This document shows, in pieces, positions 7,908 to 17,478 of a stretch of 64,000 bases of DNA (the first letter of the stretch is position 1; every line of letters starts with the position of its first letter). The translations under genes were made by a program, and so were the position numbers. The notes beneath the pieces were generated by a model, which saw nothing but the letters and a program-made list of their open reading frames with translations, ran no database searches and was not told the DNA's origin. The DNA comes from Erythrobacter sp. SCSIO 43205 (lineage in GTDB: Bacteria > Pseudomonadota > Alphaproteobacteria > Sphingomonadales > Sphingomonadaceae). The stretch lies in NCBI RefSeq assembly GCF_019904235.1, contig NZ_CP063202.1, positions 744,001 through 808,000 on the forward strand. The letters are read 5' to 3'.

Positions 7908-8669
7908 TTAAATACCGCCGGGCGTAAAATCCAAGCCATTGGTTGCGAGGCCATCGGTGAGGCTATCGACCGCGCTCTTCACCGTTTCCGCATCGGTTGA
8001 ACGGATCACGAAATTCGCGCCCACTCGGCCTTCGCGGAAGAACGGATAAGAACCAATCTGGCAATTCTCATGCGCCTCTTCGACTTCGCGAAGCAGGGCT
8101 GCGACCTCGCTTTCAGCCGTCCAGCAACCCACTGTTTCCGAGATCAGCGGCGCGCCGCCTTCAAGCTGGCCGGTGAGCGCATCGAGCATCCCTGCTGCGA
8201 TGTGCGGGACGCCAGCCATAACGAAAATATTGCCGTGACGAATACCGGGTGCGCCTGATTTCTCATTGCGGATAAGCTCAGCCCCATCAGGCACACGCGC
8301 CATGCGAAGGCGGCCTTCATTCAGTCCTCCGCGGCCCGAATAATATCCTTCGAGGATAGAGCGCGCCTCCGGGTGGATCACCACCTCCACGCCCAAGGCT
8401 TTGGCAATGGCATCGACTGTGATGTCATCATGGGTTGGGCCAATGCCGCCGGTGGTGAACAGGTAATCGTTTTCTGCGCGAAGAGCGTTCACGGCCGCGA
8501 CGATTCTTTCCTCGTCATCGGCCACCACGCGCACTTCGGCCAAGCGAATGCCCTGCACCTGAAGCCAGGTCGCGATTTGCCCGATGTTCTTGTCATGGGT
8601 GCGGCCCGACAGGATCTCGTCACCGATAATGACGAGCCCTGCGGTCCAGATTTTTTCAGCAGAAGTCAT
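7908..8669 (-). CDS. CinA-like molybdopterin-binding domain protein
   Basis: 253-residue stand-alone version of the CinA N-terminal (MoCF biosynthesis) domain. Motifs: AGLVIIGDEILSGRTHDKN at the N-terminus, then VADDEERI, FTTGGIGPTHDDITVDAIA and VMAGVPHIAAGML. Full CinA has an additional nicotinamide-nucleotide amidase domain, which is missing here. Proteins of this group have been proposed as ADP-ribose pyrophosphatases; the activity of this one is not known. Converges with the HxlR gene. Confidence 0.88.
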   Translation of the reverse strand: MTSAEKIWTAGLVIIGDEILSGRTHDKNIGQIATWLQVQGIRLAEVRVVADDEERIVAAVNALRAENDYLFTTGGIGPTHDDITVDAIAKALGVEVVIHPEARSILEGYYSGRGGLNEGRLRMARVPDGAELIRNEKSGAPGIRHGNIFVMAGVPHIAAGMLDALTGQLEGGAPLISETVGCWTAESEVAALLREVEEAHENCQIGSYPFFREGRVGANFVIRSTDAETVKSAVDSLTDGLATNGLDFTPGGI

Positions 8670-8714
8670 AGGCGTGAGGTAAGCGAAACTGTCCCTAACG
8701 CAAAGCCTCTTTCG

Positions 8715-10226
8715 TCACTCTGCTGCCTCAAGTTGCTCGTCCGCCTGCCTTGCGTTGGCACCAGCTTTCGAAAACACCAGAATCCCGTCATCGACCGGAT
8801 CATTCATCATGCGTTTCTTGTCGACCACATATTCCTGATTCAGTCGCCAGGGGTACTCGGTCGCATTCTTGGGATTGATGTCCTTGGCCCGCTCAAGATA
8901 GCCGCTGGAATAATCGCCGAATATGTCTTCATCGACGATATTGGCCTTTATCTCTGGGGTCATGACCGGGTTGACCACATCGGCCCCGCGGCGGCGCATT
9001 TCGTTGAGAACGCGGCACACATAATCGGAATTGATGTCGGCCCGCAGCGTCCAGCTGGCGTTGATGTAACCGAACACGACAGCAAGGTTGGGAAGGTCGG
9101 AATACATACAGCCTTTGTAGTAATAGCGCTTCGAGAAATCGACAGGTTCGTCATTGACGCTGACCGCGATCTTACCCGCGATGGCGAGCTTGAGGCCGGT
9201 GGCGGTCACAATGATGTCTGCTTCAAGGAACTTGCCCGATTTCAAGCGGATCCCGTTCTTTTCGAACGCCTCAATGTGATCGGTCACGATGTCGGCTTTG
9301 CCCGATTTCATCGCTTTGAACAGATCGTCGTCCGGCACGAGGCAAAGGCGCTGCTCCCACGGGTTGTAAGGCGGGGTAAAGGTCGCTTTGTCATAGCCCG
9401 GGCCAAGCGCCTTCTCGATACCTTTGTAAAGCGCCTTTTTAACTCTCTCAGGCTTGTTGCGGGCGGCTTTGAAGGAAAGATCCTGCAGCTTGATGTTCTT
9501 GAACCGCGTGATCGCATAGGCGACGCGGTCAGGCAGGATCTTGCGCAGGAAGTTGGCGATGCCATCCTTGGCCGAACGCGCAAACATCCAAGTGGGCGTG
9601 CGCTGAAGCATGGTGACCTTTGCTGCCTTGTCCGCCATGGATGGAACGATCGTTACAGCGGTTGCACCAGAGCCGATCACGACCACCTTTTTGCCGGTGT
9701 AATCGAGGTCGTCCGGCCAAAATTGCGGGTGGACAACTTCGCCTTCGAATGCGCCCAACTCAAAACCTGCATCATGCGGATTGTCGTAGTCGTAATAGCC
9801 CGAACCCAGATAGAGGAAGTTGGCGGTCATATGCTTGCGCGAACCGTCATCCAATTCCATCTCGACGTGCCAGCGCGCTTCGTCTTCGCGGAAATTGGCG
9901 CTGATGACCTTGTGGCCAAAGCGGATGTGCTTGCGAATATCGCGATCATCGACAATTTTGTTGAGATATTCGAGAATGGCAGGTGCATCAGCGATGCTTT
10001 TTTCATGCCGCCAAGGCTCAAACTCAAAGCCAAGTGTGTGCATATCGCTGTCAGAACGGATGCCGGGATAGCGGAACAAATCCCACGTCCCGCCCAGATT
10101 TTCGCGTCGCTCCACGATGGCATAGCTATGATTGGGCGACTTCATTTGCATATGCGCAGCCATGCCGATGCCGGAAATGCCCGCGCCAACGATAAGGACG
10201 TCAAAGTCAGCTGGTGTTGCTAGCAT
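8715..10226 (-). CDS. FAD/NADPH-dependent monooxygenase, Baeyer-Villiger type
   Basis: 503-residue flavoprotein. It has an FAD-binding GxGxxG (VGAGISGIGMAAH near residue 12), the fingerprint FEGEVVHPQFW that matches the Baeyer-Villiger pattern FxGxxxHxxxW, and a second NADPH-binding Rossmann motif KVVVIGSGATA just after it. Such enzymes insert oxygen next to a ketone, producing esters or lactones, or oxidise soft heteroatoms. Start at ATG 10226 is chosen because GGAGAGAGAGAAAA lies before it; a longer frame to 10265 has no such signal. The next genes are a TBDR and fatty-acid-type degradation genes, so a role in breaking down cyclic or long-chain ketones is plausible but unproven. Confidence 0.88.
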   Translation of the reverse strand: MLATPADFDVLIVGAGISGIGMAAHMQMKSPNHSYAIVERRENLGGTWDLFRYPGIRSDSDMHTLGFEFEPWRHEKSIADAPAILEYLNKIVDDRDIRKHIRFGHKVISANFREDEARWHVEMELDDGSRKHMTANFLYLGSGYYDYDNPHDAGFELGAFEGEVVHPQFWPDDLDYTGKKVVVIGSGATAVTIVPSMADKAAKVTMLQRTPTWMFARSAKDGIANFLRKILPDRVAYAITRFKNIKLQDLSFKAARNKPERVKKALYKGIEKALGPGYDKATFTPPYNPWEQRLCLVPDDDLFKAMKSGKADIVTDHIEAFEKNGIRLKSGKFLEADIIVTATGLKLAIAGKIAVSVNDEPVDFSKRYYYKGCMYSDLPNLAVVFGYINASWTLRADINSDYVCRVLNEMRRRGADVVNPVMTPEIKANIVDEDIFGDYSSGYLERAKDINPKNATEYPWRLNQEYVVDKKRMMNDPVDDGILVFSKAGANARQADEQLEAAE

Positions 10227-10351
10227 AGGTTTTCTCTCTCTCCAGTTGGCGCAATCTAACCACACACCATAATCAAAAGCGAGTCATCATTGCAAAAAGC
10301 AACTGACTTTGGGTTGCGTGCAGTCTGGCGAAAGCGCTAGGCGCTGGGCTC

Positions 10352-12367
10352 ATGAAAACCCTGTTACGGCTCAGCGCCTGTTCCATCCTTGCTCTGTCAC
10401 TCCCCGCCACCGCTTTGGCGCAGGAGGATGAAAAAAGTGGCGAGATCATCGTCACAGGCGAAGGGCTGCAGCCTGCTCTTTCAACGATTGTCTATTCCTC
10501 GACCACCATTGAGCGCGAGGCGATTGTCTCGACCGGATCGGGGCGGTTGGAAGACGTTTTGTCCAATGTCGCAGGGTTCCAGCAATTCCGCCGTTCGGAC
10601 AGCCGTTCGTCCAATCCGACCGCGCAAGGGGTAACGCTGCGCGCGCTGGGCGGCAATGCGACGAGCCGGGCGCTCGTGCTTTTGGACGGAGTGCCGATTG
10701 CCGATCCGTTCTTTGGCTATATCCCCCTGTCAGCGATTGCGCCTGAGACGCTGTCGAGCATTCGGGTCACGCGCGGGGGCGGTTCGGGTCCGTTTGGCGC
10801 GGGCGCTTTGGCGGGCACGATCGAGCTTGAGAGCGCAGGGCCACAGGTGCTTGGGCGCGCGGCGGCGAGCCTTTTGATCAATGACCGCGAGGAGACAGAG
10901 GCAAGCGCAGCCATAACGCAAGACCTTGGCGCAGGCTTTGCGGTGGTAAGCGGACGATGGGACCGGGGGCAGGGGTTCTTTACCGCTCCGCAAGAGCAGC
11001 GCGTGCCCGCAAGCGCGCGCGCCGCTTTCGACAGCTGGCAAGTCGGGCTTCGCGCAGTCGCACCGATTACACCCGATATCGAACTGCACGCCCGGGCGAG
11101 CGCCTTTAGCGATGACCGCACGCTTCGTTTTGAAGGCGCGGATTCGAACCATCAGGGGCAGGATGCGAGCCTGAGGGTCGTTGGCCGGGGCGATTGGGCG
11201 TTTGACGCGCTCGCCTATGTTCAGGCGCGCAATTTCAACAATATCATCATCAGCTCGACCCGCTTTGTGCCTGTGCTCGATCAGCGCGACACACCCTCAA
11301 CCGGGCTTGGCGCAAAGTTCGAGCTGCGCCCGCCGGTTGCAGAGGGGCATGAGCTCAGGATCGGGGCCGATTACCGCCGCGCGGACGGCGAGCTTCAGGA
11401 AGATGCGTTCAGCGCCTTTACCGGAAGTTTGCGCGAGAGCCGGCGCGCAGGCGGAGTGAACACCAACCTAGGCCTGTTTGTCGAGGACGATTGGTCGATT
11501 GGCCCGCTGGTGCTCAATGGCGGTCTTCGCGCAGACTACACGCAAATCGAGGATGGTTTTTTCCGTGCTTTCAATCCTGCGGGCGCTGTGGTGAGCGAGA
11601 GCCTTGCTCCTGATCGCAGCGATTGGGCGGTGAGCTGGCGCTTTGGCGGTTCGATTGCAGCAGCGCGCGGGCTCGATGTAAGAGCGGCGGCCTACACCGG
11701 GATGCGCCTGCCGACACTGAACGAGCTTTACCGCCCCTTCGTGGTCTTCCCCGTTGTGACACAGGCCAATGCCGCGCTTGAAAACGAGCGGCTGGAGGGC
11801 TTTGAGCTGGGCTTCGATTGGAGCCTGTCGCGCGATGTATTCGTTTCGCTGACCGCGTTTGACAACCGGGTGAAAAACGCAATTGCCAATGTGACGCTGG
11901 AGCCAAACCTGCGCCAGCGGCAGAACCTGCCAGCGATTGATGCGAAAGGGATTGAGGCAGGGCTCGCCGCCAAGTTCGGCAGTGTCAGCTTTGATGCCTC
12001 GCTTGCCTACACCGATGCAACAATCGACGGGGAAGGGGCCTCGATTGCGCTTGATGGCAATCGACCGCCGCAAACGCCCAAATTCTCAGCCTCGGCAACG
12101 CTTGGCTGGGAACCTGCGGAAGGCGTGCGCCTGTCTGGCACGCTGCGCCATGTGAGTGCGCAGTTCGAGGATGATCAGGAGACAGACGTCCTGCCCGCTG
12201 CCACCACGCTCAACCTGTTTGTGCAAGCGCGCGTGACGGATGAAATCTCGCTCGTCGCGCGGGCCGAAAACCTGTTTGATGAAACGATCGTCACCCGTAA
12301 TTCAGGCGGCGCGATTGATCTTGGTGTGCCGAGAACCATGTGGCTGGGGGTGCGGCTGGACCTTTAG
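10352..12367 (+). CDS. TonB-dependent receptor (671 aa)
   Basis: Outer-membrane active transporter. A signal peptide (MKTLLRLSACSILALSLPATALAQ) is followed by EIIVTGEGL, a plug domain (VLSNVAGFQQFRR, GVTLRALGGNATSRALVLLDG, SIRVTRGGGSGPFGAGALAG) and a beta-barrel ending in the aromatic-type MWLGVRLDL. The relatively small barrel resembles receptors for iron chelates or small cofactors, but the ligand is not deducible. It is divergent from the monooxygenase gene. No clear ribosome binding site is visible before ATG 10352. Confidence 0.92.
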   Translation: MKTLLRLSACSILALSLPATALAQEDEKSGEIIVTGEGLQPALSTIVYSSTTIEREAIVSTGSGRLEDVLSNVAGFQQFRRSDSRSSNPTAQGVTLRALGGNATSRALVLLDGVPIADPFFGYIPLSAIAPETLSSIRVTRGGGSGPFGAGALAGTIELESAGPQVLGRAAASLLINDREETEASAAITQDLGAGFAVVSGRWDRGQGFFTAPQEQRVPASARAAFDSWQVGLRAVAPITPDIELHARASAFSDDRTLRFEGADSNHQGQDASLRVVGRGDWAFDALAYVQARNFNNIIISSTRFVPVLDQRDTPSTGLGAKFELRPPVAEGHELRIGADYRRADGELQEDAFSAFTGSLRESRRAGGVNTNLGLFVEDDWSIGPLVLNGGLRADYTQIEDGFFRAFNPAGAVVSESLAPDRSDWAVSWRFGGSIAAARGLDVRAAAYTGMRLPTLNELYRPFVVFPVVTQANAALENERLEGFELGFDWSLSRDVFVSLTAFDNRVKNAIANVTLEPNLRQRQNLPAIDAKGIEAGLAAKFGSVSFDASLAYTDATIDGEGASIALDGNRPPQTPKFSASATLGWEPAEGVRLSGTLRHVSAQFEDDQETDVLPAATTLNLFVQARVTDEISLVARAENLFDETIVTRNSGGAIDLGVPRTMWLGVRLDL

Positions 12368-12580
12368 CACCATCTTGGCCCGGCAAGGCCGTCTGAAACA
12401 AAATTAGGCCTTTTTGCGCAAAACCGCATTAATGCTGCGTTGCAGCGTAAAATGTGGCATATTTGCATCACACTTACGTTAACTTGCTCAAGTCTCTTGG
12501 CAGGGGAAAAAGCGCTGATAGTCTCCATCCTCAGGGAACCGTACTGACAAAAAAGTCAGGCGGAAGTGGAGAGAGAGAAT

Positions 12581-15181
12581 ATGACACGTAAGCTTGCGGC
12601 TTATGCCGCCGGCCTGATGGCCTGCAGTTCATTTACAGTTCCAGCATTTGCTCAAGACAATGAGCCGCTCGCCGCGCCAGAGGCGGATGATGGCGTCATC
12701 ATCGTGACCGCGACACGGCGGGCGCAAGACGTTCAGGACATTCCTATCGCTGTGACGGCGATCTCGCCACAAGCGCTCGACAACCAGGGCGTTGACAACA
12801 TTCAGGAAGTGACTTCGCTGGCGCCGAGCTTCACCTCATCGCAGGCGCAGCTTGCATCGGGTTCTGTCGTGCTGCGTGTTCGCGGTGTTGGTACAACCTC
12901 CAACAACATCGGTTTTGAAAGCGCGGTCGGGATCTTCATCGACGGCGCATATCAATCGCGTCCCGGCGTCGCATTGAGCGAATTTGTTGATATTGAACGG
13001 GTCGAAGTTCTGCGCGGTCCCCAAGGCACTCTGTTTGGCCGCAACACCTCTGCTGGTGCGCTTAACATCGTAACCAAGCGTCCTGAGCTCGATACCTTCG
13101 GTGGCTTCGTCAACGCAGGCTATGGCAATTTTGACGAGATCAGCCTTCAAGGCGCGATCAACGTGCCTCTCGTTGAGGATACGCTCGCGCTGCGGGTCAC
13201 AGGTGCTTATCGCGAACGTGATGGCTTTATCACGCTGGTCGATGGCGATGGTGTTGCGTTCGACGATTCCAACGACGTTGACCAATATATGGTCCGTGCC
13301 CAGCTCGGCTTCGAAACCGAAAGCGGACTGCGTGGGCGATTGATCGGTGACTTTTCCAACAGCCAGTCGAGCTGCTGTAGCCCGATCCAACTGTATGAGG
13401 CGCCGATCGTAACCGGCGGCGCATTCGCTGCAATTGGTCGCGATCCGGCAGGCGGGAACGGCCAGCCTGTTACTTCAACCAATCCGTTTGGTCAGAGCGA
13501 GTTTGAAGATGCTCTCGACAACCGTATCGCGGCTGCCAATTTCGCGCCGGTCGCCGATATCGATAACTATGGCTTCACTGGCGAGATTGAATTTCCGATC
13601 TCGGACAATGCCGACCTGATCTTCATCGGTTCCTATCGTAAATATGAAAGCTTCGAGAATTACGATACCGATTTTACCGCGCTTGATATCTTCAATGTTG
13701 ATGCGCTTGAACTCGATCTTGAAACCTGGACTGCGGAACTGCGGCTGCAGGGCGAGGCGTTTGATGGGAAACTGAATTACATTTTCGGTGCCTATTATTC
13801 CGATGAAACCATCGACCAATCATCGAGCTTTTCGCTGGGTGACGATTACGAAGCGAACTTCGCTGCCGCTTTCCTTGGCGGTGCCTTTGGCCCGACCCCG
13901 TTCCAGCTCCTCACTGGCGCTACGCCAGGTGTCGGCCCGGTCAGCCCTGCCGGCACGTCCAACACCAACCGGTTCCAGCAGGACGCGAAAAGCTATTCGC
14001 TATTCACAAATAACACCTTTGAAATCACCGACGGGCTCAACCTGACACTTGGCGCGCGGTATTCGTGGGAGGATAAGTCGGGTGGCTTCACGCAAACGGC
14101 TGTGAATAACGACATTTGTCCAGCGACACTTGCGTCGCTGGGCACATTGCCTGCTCTTTTCCCGGCGGGCACTCCGGCTGAAACGATCACGGCAACAAGC
14201 AATGCGTTCTTCGGGCTCGGCTGCTTTGGTTTTACAGCACCAGCAGACCTTCCGGCATCAGCCGTTTTGCCGCTGGTTCGCACTTTCCAGACTGACTTTA
14301 ACGATGAAGAGCTCATCTACACTGTCAATCTGGGCTACGAATTCGCTGCTCCGGTGAATGTGTATGCAAGCTTTACGCATGGTTATAAATCGGGCGGGAT
14401 CAACCTTGATACGACCGCTGCTGTTGGTGGGGCTGACCCCAGCTTCCTTTCGGAAGAAGTCGATGCCTATGAAGTGGGCTTGAAGAGCCGCCTGATCGAC
14501 AATGCGGTAACCCTTAACATCGCTGCCTTCTATGAGGAGTTTTCAAACTTCCAGGTTCTCGAATTCACGGGAACGGCGTTCCAGACCTTCAATGTGCCGA
14601 AAGCTGAATCTCGCGGCGTCGAGCTTGAGTCGCTAATCAAGCCTCACCCTGAGTTGACTTTCAACCTGTCGGGCACCGTGCTCAAAGCGAGCTATCCTGA
14701 TGATTGTGCCGGCACCCAAACGGCGCCGCAGGTTGTGTCGCTGTGCGGCTATGACCTGACCAACGCACCGCAATTCGTTGCGATCATGGGCGGGCTTTGG
14801 GAAAAACCGATCAATGATACGACCGAGTTTTTCCTTTCGGGTCAAATTCGCATGGAAGGTGACCAGCGCACCTCGACACAGGCAATCGTGCCACCCAGCG
14901 CGGCACAGATTGCTGCGGTGGGTGCAGATGCGGCCGTCGCAGCGCAGCCACTCATCATCGGTGACGTTCAGGACGGCAAAGCCTTCGTGAACCTGCGTGC
15001 TGGTCTGCGGTTTGCAGACGGCGCCTATTCGATTGAGGGCTTCGTCAACAACCTCACTGACGAGGTGGTCCGCGGGGTCACGTTTAACACCACCCTTCGC
15101 AACACTGGCGCAACGAATGCTCGTTCAGCCTTCTCGCTTCAGCCGCGCACCTATGGTGTGGTGGTTCGCGCCAAGTTCTAA
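12581..15181 (+). CDS. TonB-dependent receptor (866 aa)
   Basis: Outer-membrane transporter with a signal peptide (LAAYAAGLMACSSFTVPAFAQ), the TonB-box-like VIIVTATRRAQDVQDIPIAV, and a plug with RVRGVGTTSNNIG and VEVLRGPQGTLFGRNTSAGA. The QDIP/RNTSAG signature marks a receptor subgroup common in sphingomonads and often found next to genes for degrading hydrophobic or terpenoid substrates. Start ATG 12581 is preceded by GGAGAGAGAGAA; an upstream in-frame ATG at 12566 would place that sequence inside the gene. A terminator follows at 15207. The neighbouring beta-oxidation genes make a fatty-acid-like or alicyclic ligand plausible, as inference only. Confidence 0.93.
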   Translation: MTRKLAAYAAGLMACSSFTVPAFAQDNEPLAAPEADDGVIIVTATRRAQDVQDIPIAVTAISPQALDNQGVDNIQEVTSLAPSFTSSQAQLASGSVVLRVRGVGTTSNNIGFESAVGIFIDGAYQSRPGVALSEFVDIERVEVLRGPQGTLFGRNTSAGALNIVTKRPELDTFGGFVNAGYGNFDEISLQGAINVPLVEDTLALRVTGAYRERDGFITLVDGDGVAFDDSNDVDQYMVRAQLGFETESGLRGRLIGDFSNSQSSCCSPIQLYEAPIVTGGAFAAIGRDPAGGNGQPVTSTNPFGQSEFEDALDNRIAAANFAPVADIDNYGFTGEIEFPISDNADLIFIGSYRKYESFENYDTDFTALDIFNVDALELDLETWTAELRLQGEAFDGKLNYIFGAYYSDETIDQSSSFSLGDDYEANFAAAFLGGAFGPTPFQLLTGATPGVGPVSPAGTSNTNRFQQDAKSYSLFTNNTFEITDGLNLTLGARYSWEDKSGGFTQTAVNNDICPATLASLGTLPALFPAGTPAETITATSNAFFGLGCFGFTAPADLPASAVLPLVRTFQTDFNDEELIYTVNLGYEFAAPVNVYASFTHGYKSGGINLDTTAAVGGADPSFLSEEVDAYEVGLKSRLIDNAVTLNIAAFYEEFSNFQVLEFTGTAFQTFNVPKAESRGVELESLIKPHPELTFNLSGTVLKASYPDDCAGTQTAPQVVSLCGYDLTNAPQFVAIMGGLWEKPINDTTEFFLSGQIRMEGDQRTSTQAIVPPSAAQIAAVGADAAVAAQPLIIGDVQDGKAFVNLRAGLRFADGAYSIEGFVNNLTDEVVRGVTFNTTLRNTGATNARSAFSLQPRTYGVVVRAKF

Positions 15182-15206
15182 GCGCGATTACAAGCAAACA
15201 AAAAAG

Positions 15207-15237
15207 GGCCGCCCGGACAAACCGGGCGGCCTTTTTT
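15207..15237 (+). terminator. Rho-independent terminator
   Basis: Perfect 10-bp stem GGCCGCCCGG / CCGGGCGGCC with loop ACAAA, then six T. It ends the TBDR transcript and, read on the other strand (preceded by A-run), could also serve the acyl-CoA dehydrogenase operon. Confidence 0.95.
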
Positions 15238-15344
15238 GTTACGCAACGCCCAGTCTGAGAAGTCCTTGGCAGCGTTCGAGCGCAAAGAAAAAGGCGCCGC
15301 AAATCAATGCGACGCCTTTCTTAAGTTTGGAATTGAGTGCGATC

Positions 15345-16508
15345 TCACATCGACCTTGCGATCAGCATCTTCATCACCTCATTCGAACCGCCAAAGATCC
15401 GCGTGATGCGGCTGTCGCGGTACATTTTGGCGATGGGGTATTCATTGATGTAGCCAGCGCCGCCATGCAACTGGAGGCATTTGTCGACGACTTCGCCTTG
15501 CAGCTCAGTGCACCAGTATTTCGCCATGCTCGCGGTTGCGACATCAAGCTCGCCTTTGAGAAGCTTTGCAATGCAATCATTGACGAACACCCGCGCCGCT
15601 GTGCCGCGCGCTTTGAGATCGGCGAGCACGAATTGGGTGTTCTGGAAGTCCCAGATGGTCTGACCGAAAGCCTTGCGGCTCTTCACATAATCGACCGTGG
15701 TATCAAGCGCTTTCTCGATCCCCGTGCACGCGCCCATGGCAATGACGAGGCGCTCCTGAGGAAGCTCACCCATCAGCTGGTAAAAGCCTTTGCCTTCAAC
15801 GCCGCCAAGCACGTTTTCGGCTGGCACAAAGACATTGTCGAAGAAAAGCTCCGATGTGTCGGCTGCATCAAGCCCGATCTTGTCGAGTTTCTTGCCGCGC
15901 TCAAACCCTTCAGCGCCTTCGGTTTCGAGCAGCATCAAGGAGATGCCCTTGGCGCGCTCATTCGGGTCGGTCTTGGCGACGACGACGATGAAGTCAGCCG
16001 TTTGGCCGTTTGAAATATAGGTCTTGGCCCCGTTGATGCGGTAGCCATTGCCGTCTTTAAGCGCGGTCGTGGTGATCGACTGAAGGTCGGAGCCGACGCC
16101 CGGCTCAGTCATGGCAATCGCGCTGACGAGTTCGCCGGTGACGAGCTTGGGAAGATATTTCTGCTTTTGCTCCTCGGTACCGTGACGCACGAGGTAGGGC
16201 AGGATGATGGTGTTGTGCAAGCTCGCTGCAAAGCCATCGACATCGTGCTTCGATTGCTGGTCGATGACGACCATATCGTGGCGAAAATCGCCGCCGTGGC
16301 CGCCATATTCGACCGGGACCGAAACGCCAAGAAGGCCCGCCTGGCCTGCTTCGTTCCAAAACTCGCGCTCCACCTGACCCTCATCGCGCCATTTCTGGAC
16401 GCGTTTTTGGGGGGCGTGTTGCTGATAGAATTTGCCCACGGCATCAGCGAAGATTGCGATCTCTTCGTCTTCCATGAATTCGGGCTGTGGCACGTCAATG
16501 ACGGGCAT
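15345..16508 (-). CDS. Acyl-CoA dehydrogenase
   Basis: FAD enzyme introducing the alpha-beta double bond into acyl-CoA. The 387 residues show the family signatures AMTEPGVGSDLQSI and QLHGGAGYINEYPIAKMYRD and the C-terminal RIFGGSNEVMKMLIARSM. The Glu that is the catalytic base in medium-chain enzymes (IYEGT) is Gly here (IFGGS). The Glu in GELPQERLVIA is placed as in long-chain and isovaleryl-CoA dehydrogenases, so that type is favoured. ATG 16508 is preceded by AGGAGAGAGAT. It is second in an operon after the enoyl-CoA hydratase gene, which lies 65 nt upstream. Confidence 0.94.
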   Translation of the reverse strand: MPVIDVPQPEFMEDEEIAIFADAVGKFYQQHAPQKRVQKWRDEGQVEREFWNEAGQAGLLGVSVPVEYGGHGGDFRHDMVVIDQQSKHDVDGFAASLHNTIILPYLVRHGTEEQKQKYLPKLVTGELVSAIAMTEPGVGSDLQSITTTALKDGNGYRINGAKTYISNGQTADFIVVVAKTDPNERAKGISLMLLETEGAEGFERGKKLDKIGLDAADTSELFFDNVFVPAENVLGGVEGKGFYQLMGELPQERLVIAMGACTGIEKALDTTVDYVKSRKAFGQTIWDFQNTQFVLADLKARGTAARVFVNDCIAKLLKGELDVATASMAKYWCTELQGEVVDKCLQLHGGAGYINEYPIAKMYRDSRITRIFGGSNEVMKMLIARSM

Positions 16509-16573
16509 ATCTCTCTCTCCTAAAATCCCGCTAAGTTACGAAGGAGCGCGTGCGAAAGACGCGCTCCCCAAGA

Positions 16574-17335
16574 TCACTTGCCCTTCCAATTGGGCGCGCG
16601 TTTTTCTGCAAAGGCGGCTGCGCCCTCGCGCGCGTCTTCGGAGACGAACACAGGTGCAATCAGCTTGCCCTGACGGTCGTAACGCTCATCCATGGGCCAG
16701 CCGCGCGATTCCTTGATGATCTGCTTGGATACGCGAACCGCAAGCGGGCCGTTGGCCACGATCTTGGCAGCGAGTTCCTTCGCGCCCTCAAGCGCGGAGC
16801 CTTCGGTCACCGTGTTGATAAGGCCGAGCTCATAGGCGCGGGCAGCGTCGATGAAATCACCGGTCAAAGCAAGCTCCATCGCGATCCGCTCAGGGATCTG
16901 GTCAGGCAGCATCATCACCCCGCCAGCCGCCGCCACAAGGCCGCGCTTTGCCTCAGGGATGCCGAATTTCGCGCCCGCATTGGCCACCACAAGGTCGCAC
17001 GCGATCATCAGCTCAAGACCGCCAGCAAGCGCGTATCCCTCGACCGCTGCGATCAAAGGCTTTGCAGGAGGGGCTTGCACAACGCCGCCAAAGCCGCGTC
17101 CCTCAACGCTGGGACTTTCGCCGCGAAGGAAGCCTTTCAAATCCATGCCTGAGCAGAATGTGCCGCCGGCCCCTGTCAGAATGCCGACGCGCAGATCATC
17201 TTCTGCGTCAAGGCGATCCATCGCCGCCGCAATCGCTTCGGAGGCGGCCTTGGTCATGGCGTTTTTGGCTTCGGGACGGTTGATCGTGACGATCAGCACG
17301 CCATTGTCGACTTCGGTAAGAACTTCTTCGCTCAC
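16574..17335 (-). CDS. Enoyl-CoA hydratase/isomerase (crotonase family)
   Basis: Crotonase-fold enzyme of 253 residues, expected to hydrate 2-enoyl-CoA. The oxyanion-hole segments are visible: GGTFCSGMDLKGF and AVEGYALAGGLELMIACDLV. Only one of the two usual catalytic glutamates is clearly placed (FGIPEAKRGLVAAAGG); the other position (GGLEL) also carries a Glu. The start is set at GTG 17335 because GGGAGAGAG precedes it; an ATG start at 17380 would run through the divergent promoter. First gene of a two-gene operon, divergent from the thiolase. Confidence 0.92.
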   Translation of the reverse strand: MSEEVLTEVDNGVLIVTINRPEAKNAMTKAASEAIAAAMDRLDAEDDLRVGILTGAGGTFCSGMDLKGFLRGESPSVEGRGFGGVVQAPPAKPLIAAVEGYALAGGLELMIACDLVVANAGAKFGIPEAKRGLVAAAGGVMMLPDQIPERIAMELALTGDFIDAARAYELGLINTVTEGSALEGAKELAAKIVANGPLAVRVSKQIIKESRGWPMDERYDRQGKLIAPVFVSEDAREGAAAFAEKRAPNWKGK

Positions 17336-17379
17336 AGGTACTCTCTCCCTTTGGACACCTCGTGGTGCCATAATTGGCA

Positions 17380-17392
17380 TTTCAAATTGAAA
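17380..17392. promoter_or_regulatory. Palindrome in the divergent beta-oxidation promoter
   Basis: TTTCAA-A-TTGAAA is a perfect 6-bp inverted repeat around one base. It is flanked by AATTG (17372-17376) and CAATT (17395-17399), nearly symmetric. It sits in the 143-nt gap between the enoyl-CoA hydratase and thiolase starts, and resembles the inverted repeat upstream of hppD at 20401. Likely operator for a dimeric regulator. Confidence 0.45.
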
Positions 17393-17478
17393 CTCAATTC
17401 TTGTGTAAGGAGTGCAGACGCTTTACGCACCCGTCAACCGCATTTTTTGCAAAAGACAAAACCAAGGGAAGAGAGAGA

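Noticed and set aside
8373..10223. 616-codon open frame on the plus strand opposite the CinA-like and monooxygenase genes
   Set aside because: It is the antisense frame of two well-supported genes on the minus strand; its product has no family motif, and long antisense frames are common at this GC.
14997..16013. Long plus-strand open frame opposite the acyl-CoA dehydrogenase
   Set aside because: It runs through the TBDR end, the terminator and the dehydrogenase; no homology-like motifs.
17445..17454. TTTTGCAAAA palindrome before the thiolase
   Set aside because: Only 10 bp without the 7-2-7 core of the mal sites, and it belongs to a different functional group; treated as chance.
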